From positions 124,001 through 188,000 of the forward strand of contig NZ_OBEJ01000003.1 of assembly GCF_900215575.1 (NCBI RefSeq): 64,000 bases of DNA, given 5' to 3'. Made by a program: the position numbers and the translations under genes. The DNA is from Natronoarchaeum philippinense. GTDB taxonomy: Archaea; Halobacteriota; Halobacteria; Halobacteriales; Natronoarchaeaceae. The first letter of the stretch is position 1. Every line of letters begins with the position of its first letter. Below, one piece after another: positions 1-9,800 of this stretch. The notes below the pieces were generated by a model. That model saw only the letters and a program-made list of their open reading frames with translations, searched no databases and had not been told where the DNA came from.

Positions 1-1
1 C

Positions 2-706
2 GGGCGCCTGCGCCCCTTCGCCGGCAACATCGGCACGACGCCGCCGGTCGAACTGCCGGACTCGCACAACGCCGGCGACTTCGGCCAGTTCCTGATCGGC
101 GCCGACCACGAGTGGGGACTCGAAGACGAGGATGAACTGGCGGCACGCACCGACGGTCACATGGACATCTCCGAAGTCCGGGCCGGCGCGACGCTGCTCT
201 GTCCCGTCGCGGTCGACGGCGCCGGCGTCTACGTCGGCGACCTCCACGCGAATCAGGGCGACGGCGAACTCTCCTTGCACACGACCGACGTGAGCGGGCG
301 CACCGAGGTCGACGTGGAGGTGATCAAAGGCCTCGATATCGACGGCCCGATCCTGCTCCCCAACGAGGAGGATCTGCCCTTCATCAGCGCGCCCTACAGC
401 GACGAGGAACTCGACGACGGCCGCGAACTGGCCGAGCAGTACGACACCGACCTGACCGAGGAGATGGGACCGATCCAGGTGATCGGCTCGGGGGCGACAA
501 TCAACGACGCCACCGAGAACGCGTTCGACCGGGCCGGCAAACTGCTGGACATGACCGAGGGCGAGGTCCGGGGCCGATGCACGTTCACCGGCGGCGTCCA
601 GATCGGCCGGCTCCCCGGCGTCGTCCAGCTCGATATGTTGGCGCCGATGGAGAAGTTGGAGGAGCGCGGAATGGACCACCTCGTGCGCGATCAGTACGGG
701 CTCTGA
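2..706 (+). CDS. Acetamidase/formamidase family protein, C-terminal part (5'-truncated by window edge)
   Basis: The reading frame is open from the first bases and ends at a TGA at 704-706, so the N-terminus lies outside the window. The visible 234 residues contain PFAGNIGTTP near the edge and GDLHANQGDGELS further on. The latter matches the GDxHxxQGDGE segment of the FmdA/AmdA family, metal-dependent cytoplasmic enzymes that hydrolyse formamide or short amides to ammonia and the acid. The C-terminus (LPGVVQLDMLAPMEKL) also fits. An internal ATG at 161 lies in the conserved fold and is not the true start. The next gene is convergent, 19 bases away. Substrate cannot be told from sequence. Confidence 0.85.
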   Translation, partial: GRLRPFAGNIGTTPPVELPDSHNAGDFGQFLIGADHEWGLEDEDELAARTDGHMDISEVRAGATLLCPVAVDGAGVYVGDLHANQGDGELSLHTTDVSGRTEVDVEVIKGLDIDGPILLPNEEDLPFISAPYSDEELDDGRELAEQYDTDLTEEMGPIQVIGSGATINDATENAFDRAGKLLDMTEGEVRGRCTFTGGVQIGRLPGVVQLDMLAPMEKLEERGMDHLVRDQYGL

Positions 707-725
707 GGCGCCCAGTCCGTCCGCC

Positions 726-1967
726 TCAGTCGGCCTCGCTCGCCCGCTCGCCGAGGGTCGGGACGCCGCCGATGTCCAGTCGCAAGAACGCCGGAATCGT
801 CACGAGCGCGATCAGTATTTCCATGCCGCCCGCGACGAAGAAGGCGGTCAGATAGCCGTACGCGTCGGCGACGGTGCCGCCGACGAGAAAGCCGAGCAGG
901 AAGCCGACGCTCCCGAACATGTTGAACCCGCCCATGGCGACGCCGCGGTCGCCGTCGCGTGCGATGTCGGTCACGAGCGCCATCGTCGCCGGCGAGACGA
1001 GCGCGCCGAGCACGCCGACGGCCACCATCCCGACGCCCGCCAGCCGCAGCGTCGGCGCCAGTCCGACGCTGATCACGCCCAGCCCGTACAGCGCCGACCC
1101 GGCGACGATCGGGAGCGTCCGACCGATCCGATCCGAAAGCGCTCCCATCGGGTACTGCAACAGCGCGAACGGGGCGAAAAACAGCATCAGCACCAGCCCC
1201 GTCTCGCCGGGACCGATGCCGAACGCGTCCTGAAAGTACAGCGTCCCGACGAGCGCGAAAAAGCCCGCAGTCATCCGGTCGATCAGGCCGAAGGCGTAGG
1301 GGATCGAGAGCGTCGGCGTCGCGCGGATCGACGCCAGCGCGGCCCGGGCGCTGCGCCCGCCCGAGGGAGCGCGGTCCTCGACGAACCAGACCAGCACGCC
1401 CGCGACGACCAGCAGGGCGCAGGCGAGATACAGCGGCGCGAGCGCGTCGACCTCCGAGAGCTGGCCGCCAAGCGGCGCCCCGACGGCGGTCCCCGAACCG
1501 ATGGCGATGCCGGCGGCGCCCATGTTCTTGCCGTGCCCGCCGTCCAGATCCATCAGCATCGTCATCGCCAGCGAGAACGCGCCGATCGTCGCGGCGCCCT
1601 GCACGACCCGCAGTGCGAGCACGACGCCGAACGACACGTCGGTGATCGCGGGTAGGACGCCGAGGACGCCGTAGCCCGCTGCGCCCCCGAGCGCGCCGAC
1701 GGCGATGAAGGGCACGCGCTTGCCGGCGGCGTCGCTCAGCGCGCCCCAGACGCCGACGAAGGTGACGAACGCCCCGAACTCGGCGGCGAGAAACCACATG
1801 CCGGCGTCGAGCTCGGTTGTCGCACCGAGCGCCTGCACGAGCCCGCCGATTCCCGGGTAGAGGAGGACCTGTGCGAGCAGGACCGCGGCGACGACGGCGG
1901 CGAGTGCGAGCCGGTCGCGGTGGGTACTCACAGTTACTGGTCCTTCGGCATCGAGCGTGTTAACCAC
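726..1967 (-). CDS. MFS transporter, multidrug-efflux-like
   Basis: This 413-residue protein has about 12 hydrophobic segments in two halves. After TM2 it has GALSDAAGKRVPF, and in the second half GALSDRIGRTLPI; both are versions of the MFS loop 2-3 signature GxxxDRxGR. Such proteins are H+-coupled exporters or sugar/drug antiporters of the cytoplasmic membrane. The start at 1967 gives a short cytoplasmic N-terminus (VNTLDAEGPVTVSTHRDR) before TM1; a later start is possible. The gene is divergent from metY, with about 107 bases between the start codons, and converges on the amidase gene. Substrate unknown. Confidence 0.85.
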   Translation of the reverse strand: MVNTLDAEGPVTVSTHRDRLALAAVVAAVLLAQVLLYPGIGGLVQALGATTELDAGMWFLAAEFGAFVTFVGVWGALSDAAGKRVPFIAVGALGGAAGYGVLGVLPAITDVSFGVVLALRVVQGAATIGAFSLAMTMLMDLDGGHGKNMGAAGIAIGSGTAVGAPLGGQLSEVDALAPLYLACALLVVAGVLVWFVEDRAPSGGRSARAALASIRATPTLSIPYAFGLIDRMTAGFFALVGTLYFQDAFGIGPGETGLVLMLFFAPFALLQYPMGALSDRIGRTLPIVAGSALYGLGVISVGLAPTLRLAGVGMVAVGVLGALVSPATMALVTDIARDGDRGVAMGGFNMFGSVGFLLGFLVGGTVADAYGYLTAFFVAGGMEILIALVTIPAFLRLDIGGVPTLGERASEAD

Positions 1968-2028
1968 TGCTGAATCGGCTGGTCAGGTCGCGTTTCGTGC
2001 TAGCAGATAGCAATATTTGCGAATCTTG

Positions 2029-2045
2029 CCGTAACTGTCGGTTAT
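2029..2045 (+). promoter_or_regulatory. Operator-like 17-mer upstream of metY (shared with metX)
   Basis: The sequence CCGTAACTGTCGGTTAT lies 30 bases before the metY start and contains the dyad TAAC-N5-GTTA. The same sequence with one substitution lies before metX at 5266-5282. Its 3' end merges with an AT-rich TATA-like stretch (GGTTATTT, 2040-2047) placed about 27 bases before the metY ATG. That position suits a factor that competes with TBP/TFB or recruits them. Inference from repetition; the binding protein is unknown. Confidence 0.6.
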
Positions 2046-2074
2046 TTCCGAGTCGAGAGATATGCGTCGTACAC

Positions 2075-3361
2075 ATGACTGACTCGGACGAGCCGGAGTT
2101 CCGGACCCGGAGTCTCCACGCGGGCCAGGAGCCCGATCCGGCGACGGGTGCCCGGGCACCGCCGCTCTACCAGACAACGTCCTACGTTTTCGACGACGCC
2201 GACCACGCCGCTGACCTGTACGCGCTGGAGGCCGAGGGACACATCTACTCGCGGATGACCAACCCCACGGTGCAGATGCTAGAGGAACGCCTCACCGACC
2301 TCGAAGGCGGGGCCGGCGCCGTCGCCACCGGCAGCGGGATGGCCGCGCTCGACGCCGCGACGCTCGTCCTCGCAAGCGTCGGCGACAACGTCGTCTGCTC
2401 GACGGACACCTACGGCGGCACGACGGCCTATCTCTCTCACACCGCCAAGCGCCGCGGGATCGAGGCGCGCTTCGTCCCGACGCTGGATCTCGACGCCTAC
2501 GCCGAGGCGATCGACGAGGACACCGCCTACGTCCACCTCGAAACGATCGGCAACCCCTCGCTGGTGACGCCGGACTTCGAGGCGGTCGCCGAGATCGCCC
2601 ACGAGCGATCGGTTCCTGTCGTCGTCGACAACACCTTCGCGACGCCCGCGCTCTGTAACCCCTTAGAGCACGGCGCCGACGTGGTGTGGAACTCGACGAC
2701 CAAGTGGATCCACGGGTCGGGAACGACGATCGGCGGCATCCTCGTCGACGGCGGCGACTTCGACTGGGCGGCGGGCGGCTACGAGGAGGTCGCCGGCCCG
2801 AACCCGGCGTACCACGACACCGACTTCAGCGAGGACTTCGCCGACGCACCGTTCGCGGCGGCGGCACGATTTCGCTCGCTCCGGAGTCTCGGCAATCAAC
2901 AGCATCCCTTCGACGCGTGGCAGACCCTGCAGGGCATCGAGACGCTGCCGATCCGGATGGAGAAACACTGCGAGAACGCCGCCATCGTCGCGGAGTACAT
3001 GGCCGACCACGACGAGGTGGCGTGGGTGTCGTACCCGGGACTGGAGAGCCACGAAACCCACGAGCACGCCAGCCGGTATCTCGACGGCGGCTACGGCGGC
3101 ATGATCGCGTTCGGGCTGGAAGGCGGGTACGAGGCCGGCAAGCGCTTCTGCGAGGAGGCCGACCTCGCCAGCTTCCTCGCCAACATCGGCGACGCCAAGA
3201 CGCTGGTGATCCACCCCGCCAGCACGACTCACGGCCAGCTCACGCCCGAGGAGCAGGAAGAAGCCGGCGTGACGCCAGATCTCGTTCGGCTCTCCGTGGG
3301 GATCGAGGACCCCGCCGACATTCTGGCGGATATCGACCGGGCGATCGAGGCCGCGCAGTGA
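2075..3361 (+). CDS. metY: O-acetylhomoserine aminocarboxypropyltransferase (sulfhydrylase)
   Basis: A 428-residue PLP enzyme of the Cys/Met metabolism family, converting O-acetylhomoserine and sulfide into homocysteine. Visible features are YSRMTNPTV, the ATGSGMAALDA cofactor-phosphate segment, VVVDNTFATP, and STTKWIHGSG containing the Schiff-base lysine (about K210). The C-terminus GQLTPEEQEEAGVTPDLVRLSVGIED is the conserved substrate-carboxylate region. I chose ATG 2075 because the protein then begins MTDSDEPEFRTRSLHAGQ, as in homologues, and because a TATA-like stretch lies about 27 bases upstream. An upstream in-frame start at 1997 would put the promoter inside the gene. metX follows 2 kb downstream, beyond an ABC transporter pair, and carries the same operator-like sequence. 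Confidence 0.93.
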   Translation: MTDSDEPEFRTRSLHAGQEPDPATGARAPPLYQTTSYVFDDADHAADLYALEAEGHIYSRMTNPTVQMLEERLTDLEGGAGAVATGSGMAALDAATLVLASVGDNVVCSTDTYGGTTAYLSHTAKRRGIEARFVPTLDLDAYAEAIDEDTAYVHLETIGNPSLVTPDFEAVAEIAHERSVPVVVDNTFATPALCNPLEHGADVVWNSTTKWIHGSGTTIGGILVDGGDFDWAAGGYEEVAGPNPAYHDTDFSEDFADAPFAAAARFRSLRSLGNQQHPFDAWQTLQGIETLPIRMEKHCENAAIVAEYMADHDEVAWVSYPGLESHETHEHASRYLDGGYGGMIAFGLEGGYEAGKRFCEEADLASFLANIGDAKTLVIHPASTTHGQLTPEEQEEAGVTPDLVRLSVGIEDPADILADIDRAIEAAQ

Positions 3362-3417
3362 GGTTTGCGCGCTCCGAATAGAGTATTATCGAGCACGTCA
3401 GACGGCGTTTATATTCT

Positions 3418-3440
3418 GGAATGATATAGAAAACTATTCC
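3418..3440 (+). promoter_or_regulatory. Inverted repeat GGAAT-N13-ATTCC before the ABC exporter genes
   Basis: Perfect 5-base arms (3418-3422 and 3436-3440) flank an AT-rich spacer containing GATATAG, which could serve as the TATA box. It lies 25 bases before the ATG at 3465. A candidate operator for the ABC pair; five-base arms can occur by chance. Confidence 0.3.
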
Positions 3441-3464
3441 ATTGATAACTGATCAGAATGATGT

Positions 3465-3528
3465 ATGACTGCGATCCGTCTCGATAACATCTCTAAGCAG
3501 TTTGGAGATTTTCTGCACTTCAGAGGGT
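3465..3528 (+). other. Out-of-frame N-terminal segment of the ABC ATPase (probable 1-base deletion)
   Basis: ATG at 3465 opens a frame reading MTAIRLDNISKQFGDF, exactly what an ABC ATPase begins with (first beta strand plus the aromatic A-loop), then runs out of frame and stops at TGA 3528-3530. Adding one T to the TTTT run at 3509-3512 would join it to the main frame as FGDFSALQRVNLTVEEGE, a normal ABC N-terminus. The gene is therefore either frameshifted by a single-base loss, rescued by slippage on the T run, restarted at GTG 3527, or affected by a sequencing error. Confidence 0.7.
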
Positions 3529-4381
3529 GAACCTCACCGTCGAGGAAGGCGAGATTTTCGGCTTTCTTGGCCCCAACGGGGCTGGAAAGTCGACGACGAT
3601 CGACATCCTCCTCGACTTCGTCAGACCGTCCGGCGGCGAGGCCACCGTATTCGGACACGACTGCCAGACCGAGAGCAAGCGGGTCCGGGAAATGACGGGT
3701 GTGCTTCCCGACGGCTACGACGTGTACTCGCGGCTCACCGGCCGACAGCACGTCGACTACCGAATCGATGCCGAACAAGTCGACGAGGACCCAGATGCGA
3801 TCCTCGAACGCGTCGGGCTGGCTGATGCCGCCGACCGGAAAGCGGGCGAGTACTCCAAGGGAATGGCCCAGCGTCTCGTTCTGGGAATGGCGCTAGTCGG
3901 CGACCCCGAACTGCTGATTTTAGACGAACCGTCGACTGGGCTTGACCCGAACGGCACGCGGGAACTGCGTCGGATCGTCCGAGAAGAAAGCGAGCGCGGC
4001 CGAACGGTCTTCTTTTCGAGTCACAGTCTCTCACAGGTTGAAGCCGTCTGTGACCGTGTCGGAATTCTACAGGACGGCGAACTCGCCGCGGTCGACACCG
4101 TCGACGGGCTCAGAGATGCCGCTGGTCGTGAGTCGACACTTCAGATACGCGTCGATCGAGTGACAGAGCGTGTGACCGCTCGGGTAGAACAGATCGAGGG
4201 TGTGCGCGAAGTCGTCGCTGACTCCGCTGACGGAGAACTCTCGGTTCGGGCGGCAGACGAGGCGAAGCCGACGATCCTGAACGTGCTTCAAGACAACGGT
4301 GTCACTGTCGAGACGTTCTCGACCGACCAAACGTCGCTCGAAGATATCTTTGCGTCGTACACCGCGGAGGATTCCCGATGA
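3527..4381 (+). CDS. ABC transporter ATP-binding protein (N-terminus frameshifted)
   Basis: The intact frame encodes 284 residues from a GTG at 3527. It has Walker A GPNGAGKST, the ABC signature YSKGMAQR, Walker B LLILDEPSTGLDPNG and the switch histidine in FFSSHSLSQ. The C-terminal third (LQIRVDRVTERVTARVEQ onward) is the extra domain seen in exporter ATPases of the CcmA/NatA class. Lacking the segment at 3465-3510, the protein would have no A-loop aromatic residue. It is translationally coupled to the permease gene at 4378 (4-base ATGA overlap), so the pair is likely an ABC-2-type exporter. Both genes look less GC-rich than metY and metX on either side, suggesting insertion. Substrate unknown. 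Confidence 0.85.
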   Translation: MNLTVEEGEIFGFLGPNGAGKSTTIDILLDFVRPSGGEATVFGHDCQTESKRVREMTGVLPDGYDVYSRLTGRQHVDYRIDAEQVDEDPDAILERVGLADAADRKAGEYSKGMAQRLVLGMALVGDPELLILDEPSTGLDPNGTRELRRIVREESERGRTVFFSSHSLSQVEAVCDRVGILQDGELAAVDTVDGLRDAAGRESTLQIRVDRVTERVTARVEQIEGVREVVADSADGELSVRAADEAKPTILNVLQDNGVTVETFSTDQTSLEDIFASYTAEDSR

Positions 4382-5226
4382 CTCTCAGATCAGTCGCTCG
4401 GTTCGATTTTCAAGGCGCTGTCAGGTCGTGGTTGATTTGGATTCTCTCTGTGTTATTCGTGCTTGTTTGCGGGGCCGCTGCTTGGACCCTCCCGAACCGT
4501 CTTTCGGGCAATCCTACACTCCTCGCCGCGGATACGGCTGCTTTCGGCAATGACATGATCACGCCGACGGTGATGTTGGCGTCCTTGATCGCTGTTGTCG
4601 TCGCTCACAAGGCAATCGCCGGAGAGCGCGATTCGGGTCGTCTGAAACTCCTCTTGACATCGCCACACACGCGGCGAGATGTCGTTTTCGGAAAGTTCGT
4701 CAGTCGATCTCTTATCGTGCTTGCCCCTCTGTTTCTGGGTCTTTGTACTGCGGCTATCGTTGCTATCGTCAGGCACGATCAGTTCTCTGCTACGTCGTAC
4801 GTTTTGTTCAGCTCGCTCACGGTCCTGTTTGCCCTGTCGTTCGTTAGCTTGTCACTCGCAGTGTCGTCGCTCGCTGCTTCGGATCGGGAGGCTACAGTTG
4901 GTGCGTTCGGACTCTACTTCGCACTCGCTGCCGGCTGGGATCTCGTCACGGGGTTGGTGAAAGTTGCGAGAGATCTGCTCGTTGGGAGCGAACCGGTGGG
5001 ACAACCAAATCCTGACTGGTTCGTCCTGCTGGATATGCTCGGGCCGGCCGGAGCGTACGAGCGACTCGTGCTCGAACTGGTCTGGCGGCCTGATACCGGC
5101 CTGTTCGCGCTTCACGCTGACAAGCCTTGGTACTGGAGCGCGTGGCTCGCACTCGCAATCATCCTTTTCTGGGTTGTCGTACCGGTGATTGCCGGCTATC
5201 TCGGATTTCGAGCGACTGATCTCTGA
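4378..5226 (+). CDS. ABC-2-type transporter permease subunit (NosY-like)
   Basis: This 282-residue polytopic membrane protein has about six hydrophobic segments. After the second it carries HKAIAGERDSGRLKLLLTSPH followed by RRDVVFGKF, the cytoplasmic coupling segment (GERExGTLxLLLSxP) of archaeal ABC-2 permeases. It starts within the stop of the ATPase gene (ATGA overlap) and should form an exporter with it. Base composition is low for the window: I count 32 of 60 G+C in 4801-4860. No substrate-binding protein accompanies the pair, consistent with export of a small molecule, peptide or ion-linked substrate. Confidence 0.8.
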   Translation: MTLRSVARFDFQGAVRSWLIWILSVLFVLVCGAAAWTLPNRLSGNPTLLAADTAAFGNDMITPTVMLASLIAVVVAHKAIAGERDSGRLKLLLTSPHTRRDVVFGKFVSRSLIVLAPLFLGLCTAAIVAIVRHDQFSATSYVLFSSLTVLFALSFVSLSLAVSSLAASDREATVGAFGLYFALAAGWDLVTGLVKVARDLLVGSEPVGQPNPDWFVLLDMLGPAGAYERLVLELVWRPDTGLFALHADKPWYWSAWLALAIILFWVVVPVIAGYLGFRATDL

Positions 5227-5265
5227 CCGGAGTCGGTGTTACCCGCCGACTCCCTGCACAAATTA

Positions 5266-5282
5266 CCGTAACTGTTGGTTAT
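5266..5282 (+). promoter_or_regulatory. Operator-like 17-mer upstream of metX, overlapping a TATA box
   Basis: CCGTAACTGTTGGTTAT differs from the metY copy (2029-2045) at one position and has the same TAAC-N5-GTTA dyad. It runs directly into TTATATAG (5279-5286), the best TATA candidate for metX, so a bound protein would sit on the BRE/TATA region. Shared placement in two genes of one pathway argues for co-regulation. Confidence 0.6.
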
Positions 5283-5388
5283 ATAGCGTGCGAGAATAAT
5301 AATCGTAGCGTATGTGCGGACGGCCAGCTTCAGTGCCGCGTCGACGCCGGAGCGACGCGTTCACGTATCTGCAAGAGAGGGATCCTGT

Positions 5389-6621
5389 ATGAACGCGGAC
5401 GCCGGCGTCCTCGATCTGGGGGAGTTCGAGTTCGACTGCGGCGAGTCGATCCCCCGACTCGATGTCGCCTACGAGGCCTACGGCGAGTTTGACGGCGACA
5501 ACGCGGTGCTGGTCTGTCACGCCCTGACCGGCAGCGCCCACGTCGCCCACCGTCGACTCGACGAGGAGCCCGCCGACGCCCAGCCCACCGGCGGGCAGGC
5601 CTACGCGTGGTGGTCCGACATCGTCGGGCCGGGCAAGGCCATCGACACCAAGGAGTACTACGTGGTCTGTGTCAACATCCCCGGCTCGTGCTACGGAACG
5701 ACGGGCCCGGCCAGCGAGAACCCCGAGACGGGCGAGCCCTACGGCACGGAGTTCCCGCCCGTGACGGTCGCCGACTGGACCCGCGTCCAGCGCCGGGCGC
5801 TCGACGCGCTCGGTGTCGGTCGACTTCACGCCGTCGTCGGCGGCAGCGTCGGCGGGATGAACGCCCTCGACTGGGCGAAGCGCTACCCCGACGACGTGCG
5901 CCGGCTCGCCGCGATCGCCACCGCCGGCCGGCTCGATCCTCAGAGTCTCGCGCTCGACGCCATCGCCCGGCGGGCGATCCGCGCCGATCCGAACTGGAAC
6001 GGGGGTCACTACTACGGAGAGGAGCAGGAACCCCCCACCGAAGGGCTGGCGTTGGCCCGCCAGATCGGCCACGTGATGTACCTCTCGAAGGCGTCGATGT
6101 CCCAGAAGTTCGGCCGCCGGTCCGCGGGCAGAGACACCGGCGGCGAGCAGTTCCCGGCCGACGCCGCGGCGGCGTTTTTCCCCTATCGGGACGTGGAGTC
6201 GTATCTCGACTATCAGGCCGAGAAGTTCGTCGACCGGTTCGACGCCAACAGCTACCTCTACCTCACTCGCGCGATGGACAACTACGACCTCGCGGCGGGC
6301 TACGAGGACGACGCCGACGCGCTGGCAGCCTTCACCGGCGAGGCGCTGGTGACGAGTTTCACCGGCGACTGGCACTTCACGACCGAGCAGGCCGAGGCGC
6401 TTGCCGACGGGTTCCGGGACGCCGACGTACAGACTGCTCACCACGTGATCGAGTCCGACCACGGCCACGACGCCTTCCTCGTCGAACCGGACAACGTCGG
6501 CCCGCCGCTCGCGGACTTCCTCTCGACCGGCATCGACGGCAAGGCCGTCACCGACACCGACGAGGACCCCCGCGACGACACCGAGTTCGCGCCCGTCCAC
6601 ACGAGTCTGTTTTCGGACTGA
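5389..6621 (+). CDS. metX: Homoserine O-acetyltransferase
   Basis: A 410-residue alpha/beta-hydrolase that acetylates homoserine from acetyl-CoA, supplying the substrate of MetY. Visible are [22 protein letters not shown] (the MetX oxyanion region), the nucleophile motif GGSVGGMN (Ser about 153), FTGDWHF with the acid residue and [10 protein letters not shown] with the catalytic histidine. I chose ATG 5389 because it follows a purine-rich GAGAGGG element and gives the family N-terminus ([12 protein letters not shown]). A GTG at 5314 in frame would add 25 low-complexity residues. The gene has its own promoter with the metY-type operator. A T-rich stretch after the stop may terminate transcription. 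Confidence 0.94.
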   Translation: MNADAGVLDLGEFEFDCGESIPRLDVAYEAYGEFDGDNAVLVCHALTGSAHVAHRRLDEEPADAQPTGGQAYAWWSDIVGPGKAIDTKEYYVVCVNIPGSCYGTTGPASENPETGEPYGTEFPPVTVADWTRVQRRALDALGVGRLHAVVGGSVGGMNALDWAKRYPDDVRRLAAIATAGRLDPQSLALDAIARRAIRADPNWNGGHYYGEEQEPPTEGLALARQIGHVMYLSKASMSQKFGRRSAGRDTGGEQFPADAAAAFFPYRDVESYLDYQAEKFVDRFDANSYLYLTRAMDNYDLAAGYEDDADALAAFTGEALVTSFTGDWHFTTEQAEALADGFRDADVQTAHHVIESDHGHDAFLVEPDNVGPPLADFLSTGIDGKAVTDTDEDPRDDTEFAPVHTSLFSD

Positions 6622-6644
6622 GGCTTCCTCCGGGTTCGGATCGA

Positions 6645-6649
6645 TTTTT
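6645..6649 (+). terminator. T-tract after metX
   Basis: Five consecutive T follow metX by 23 bases in an otherwise GC-rich stretch. Archaeal RNA polymerase terminates at such T runs without a hairpin. Weak on length. Confidence 0.3.
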
Positions 6650-6773
6650 CTCAGGCGGACAAGTTGCTGTCACGCCACCGCTTCGGACCACGACCCCTCG
6701 GTATCTGCAATGGTGATCGGTATTTTCTAATATTTTGATGGAATCTTTGACAGTCGAATTTCTTATCCTGTCT

Positions 6774-6802
6774 CTAAATTATACTCTATATCATAGGATT
6801 AA
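6774..6802 (+). promoter_or_regulatory. AT-rich promoter of the giant secreted protein gene
   Basis: The 208 bases between metX and the next gene become very AT-rich at the end. TATA-like stretches (TTATACTC, CTATATCATA) lie 28-55 bases before the ATG at 6830. This is by far the least GC-rich promoter region so far in the window. No dyad operator was seen. Confidence 0.45.
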
Positions 6803-6829
6803 TATAGGATATGTTTGGTTACTAATTCA

Positions 6830-9800
6830 ATGAAAAGACGAATAGGTGACCGGTGGAAGGTCACCGTCGCGTGCAACGAAGTGGTAGCGATCGTTCTTGC
6901 GATTCTTCTGGTAGCCGGAACTGTGTCACCGGTGATGGCGGCCGGTATGTCTCGTTCGGACGCCGGGCTGTTTGCATCGTCCGGCATTGACGACCGCGAG
7001 TACGCCGAGTCCGTTCTCGGGAGCGAACGGGCCGAGACGTTACTCAACGACAGCCCGACACTCCAGCGAACGTGGGCCAGACTACTCGTTGCGAACCTTT
7101 CGCACTCGACAGGCGACGGTGACTATCGGCGGTCGCTCGAACATCTCAACGAGTCGCTCAAGTACGCCGCGGGCCCCGACCGCGTCTCCGATATTCGGGC
7201 GTTCGAGCGGGATCGCGCTGCGATCGAAGCGCTCTCGCTCGGCGACGACGCACGGACCGACGAGCTGACAGTACTGTCGGCCGAGCTGATCGCGTCGGCC
7301 GACAACGGCACCGCAAAACAGCGCATTGCCGACGCACGCTGGGCGCTCGACCACACCCGCGAGGAGCTTCACACCGGCACCCAGCGAAGCTCGGAAGCAC
7401 ACCTCCGGAACGCGGAACGCGCCTACGAGCGCGGTCGGGAGCGACTGAACGCCGCTGACTCGGACGATCTGGAAGCCCGCGCGAAAGCGGTCCAGCAGTT
7501 CCGGATCGCCTGGCAGCAGGCGACGAAAGCGCTCGACGCGGTCGACGCCGCTACCAAGCCCGAGGTGACGATCACGACTCGGGGCGATCCACAGCGGAAC
7601 GGTAGCGAACCGATCGAGGGACAGATCCGCGGGACCGTCTTCGACGTCCGGCCGCACGAACTGACGAACGCCACGGTCACCGTCGGTGACAACCGGACGG
7701 TGACGACGCCGCTCGACGCGACTGGCAGTCGCGCGAACGCCAGCTTCGCGGTGAACGTCACGCTCGAAGAGCGGATCACGTCGGTGACCGTCACGGTCGA
7801 GGAGGACGAGTCGGCGCGTGACGACGATGACGACGCCGAGGATAGAGAGGATTGGGGAGAAGATGATGAGGAGGAAGCTGGCGAAGACGGTGACGACGAA
7901 CGTTGGAACGAAGAGCGTGGTGACGAAGACCGCGACGACGAAGACCGTGAAGATTGGGAAGAAAACGACGACGAAGCAGATGAAGACGCAGACGACGAGG
8001 ATGGCGACGACGAGCGCCGCGGGCCGCCGTCGCACGCCGGTCCGTCCGGCCACGCGGGTCCGCCGTCACTCGTTGGCCCGTCCGCGACCGCAATCGCGGC
8101 CGCGAGTGCCGGTCCGCCCGACCACGCCGGTCCGCCGGATCACGCGGGCCCGCCGGACAGGCGCGGCGAGGACGGAAATCCGTGGGGGTCGGACGACGAT
8201 CGGGATGACCGCGAGCGTGACGACGATGAGGGCGACGAGGAGCACGAATGGGACGACGATGATGAACGTGACGACGATCGGAACGCTCCGAGCAACACCG
8301 ACACGGTCCTGTTCGACGGAGACGGGCTGCCGGACACGTTCGAGACCGAAGTGCTCGGCACCGATCCGCAGGACCCCGACAGCGACTCGCCGAAAGTCGA
8401 GGCCGACGTCGGCGATAACGGCGTCATCGACGGTCTTGAGGACTTCGACGCCGACAACGTCACTAACTACCACGAGGGCCGGTTCGGCTCCGATCCGTTC
8501 GCCGCCGACAGCGACGACGACGGACTCCCCGATCGGTTCGAGATTCAGTACTCGCAGCTCGACCAGACGAGCGCAGACACGAACGACGACGGCGTCCCCG
8601 ACGGCGAGTGGGACGCCGACGAGGACGGCCTGACGAACCGCGAGGAGTTCGCGGCCGGGACGAACCCCGTCGTGGCCGACGCGGACCGCGACGATCTCGA
8701 CGACGGGCGCGAACTCGAGGTCGGGACCGACCCGCAGGATCCCGACACGGACGACGACGGCATCCCTGACGGCGAGGAACTGCGCCTCGGCACCGACCCG
8801 CTGTCGCCCGACTCGGACGGTGACGGCGTCGTCGACGGCAACGCCTCGTACACGACGCACACGGCCAACGAATCGATCGGCGTGAACGTCTCGCTGACGG
8901 GCGCCGGCGACGTCGCCGACGGCGTCACGATCGAGAACGGCTCGCAGGAACGGTTCGACCGCGAACAAATCGCGGACGCGCAGGTGACCGAGTTCGTCAA
9001 CCTCGAATCGGAGCGCTCGTTCGACTCGGCGAACGTCTCGTTCACCTACGACGAGTCGCGGCTCGACGACACGAACGAGTCCGATCTGGTCGTGTTCCGG
9101 TACAACGAGTCGGTCGGGGTGTTCGAACCGCTGAACACGACCGTCGATCCGGAGACGAACACAGTCACCGGCGAGACCGACCAGTTCTCCCGATTTGTCG
9201 TCTTCGACGTGAAAAACTGGGCATCGAACTTCGTCGCCGAGCGCCCCGACGACGCTCCGGCGGAGTCGGAACTCCAGCCCATCGACGTCACGATGATCAT
9301 CGACTCGTCGGGCTCGATGAGTTGGAACGACCCACAGGAGTTCCGCAAGCAGGCCGCCAAGGAGTTCGTCGGCGCGCTCGTGGAGGACGATCGGGCCGGC
9401 GTCATTGACTTCGACGGCGACGCGCACGTCGCCCAGGAGCTGACGACCGACTTCGGGAAAGTCAACCTCTCGATCGAGCAGCTCGACGCCAGCGGCGGCA
9501 CCGACATCGGCGACGGCGTCCGGAAAGCCAACCAGCACTTCGCGGCGGCGAGCAACGACTCGCGCTCGCAGGTCGCAATCCTGCTGACCGACGGCCAGGG
9601 CGGCGGCGGGCGCGCCGAGGCGCGGACGGCCGCCGAGCGCGGGACGACCATCTACACGATCGGCTTCGGCGGCGCGAACGGGAACAAGCTCTCGGACATC
9701 GCCGACATCACGGGCGGGAACTACACCTACGTCGACGACGCGGCGGACCTCCCCGAGGTGTTCTCGCGGGTCTCCGAGGACGTCGGCGCGCAGGACACTG

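Noticed and set aside
5263-6600. Minus-strand frame of about 445 codons opposite metX
   Set aside because: Shadow of metX, whose own frame has all catalytic motifs; the antisense product is Val/Arg/Gly-rich without domain features.
7800-8290. GAC/GAG-rich tandem-looking DNA, considered as a CRISPR or satellite repeat
   Set aside because: It is in frame within the secreted protein and encodes Asp/Glu and HAGPP repeats; no constant spacer-repeat periodicity.
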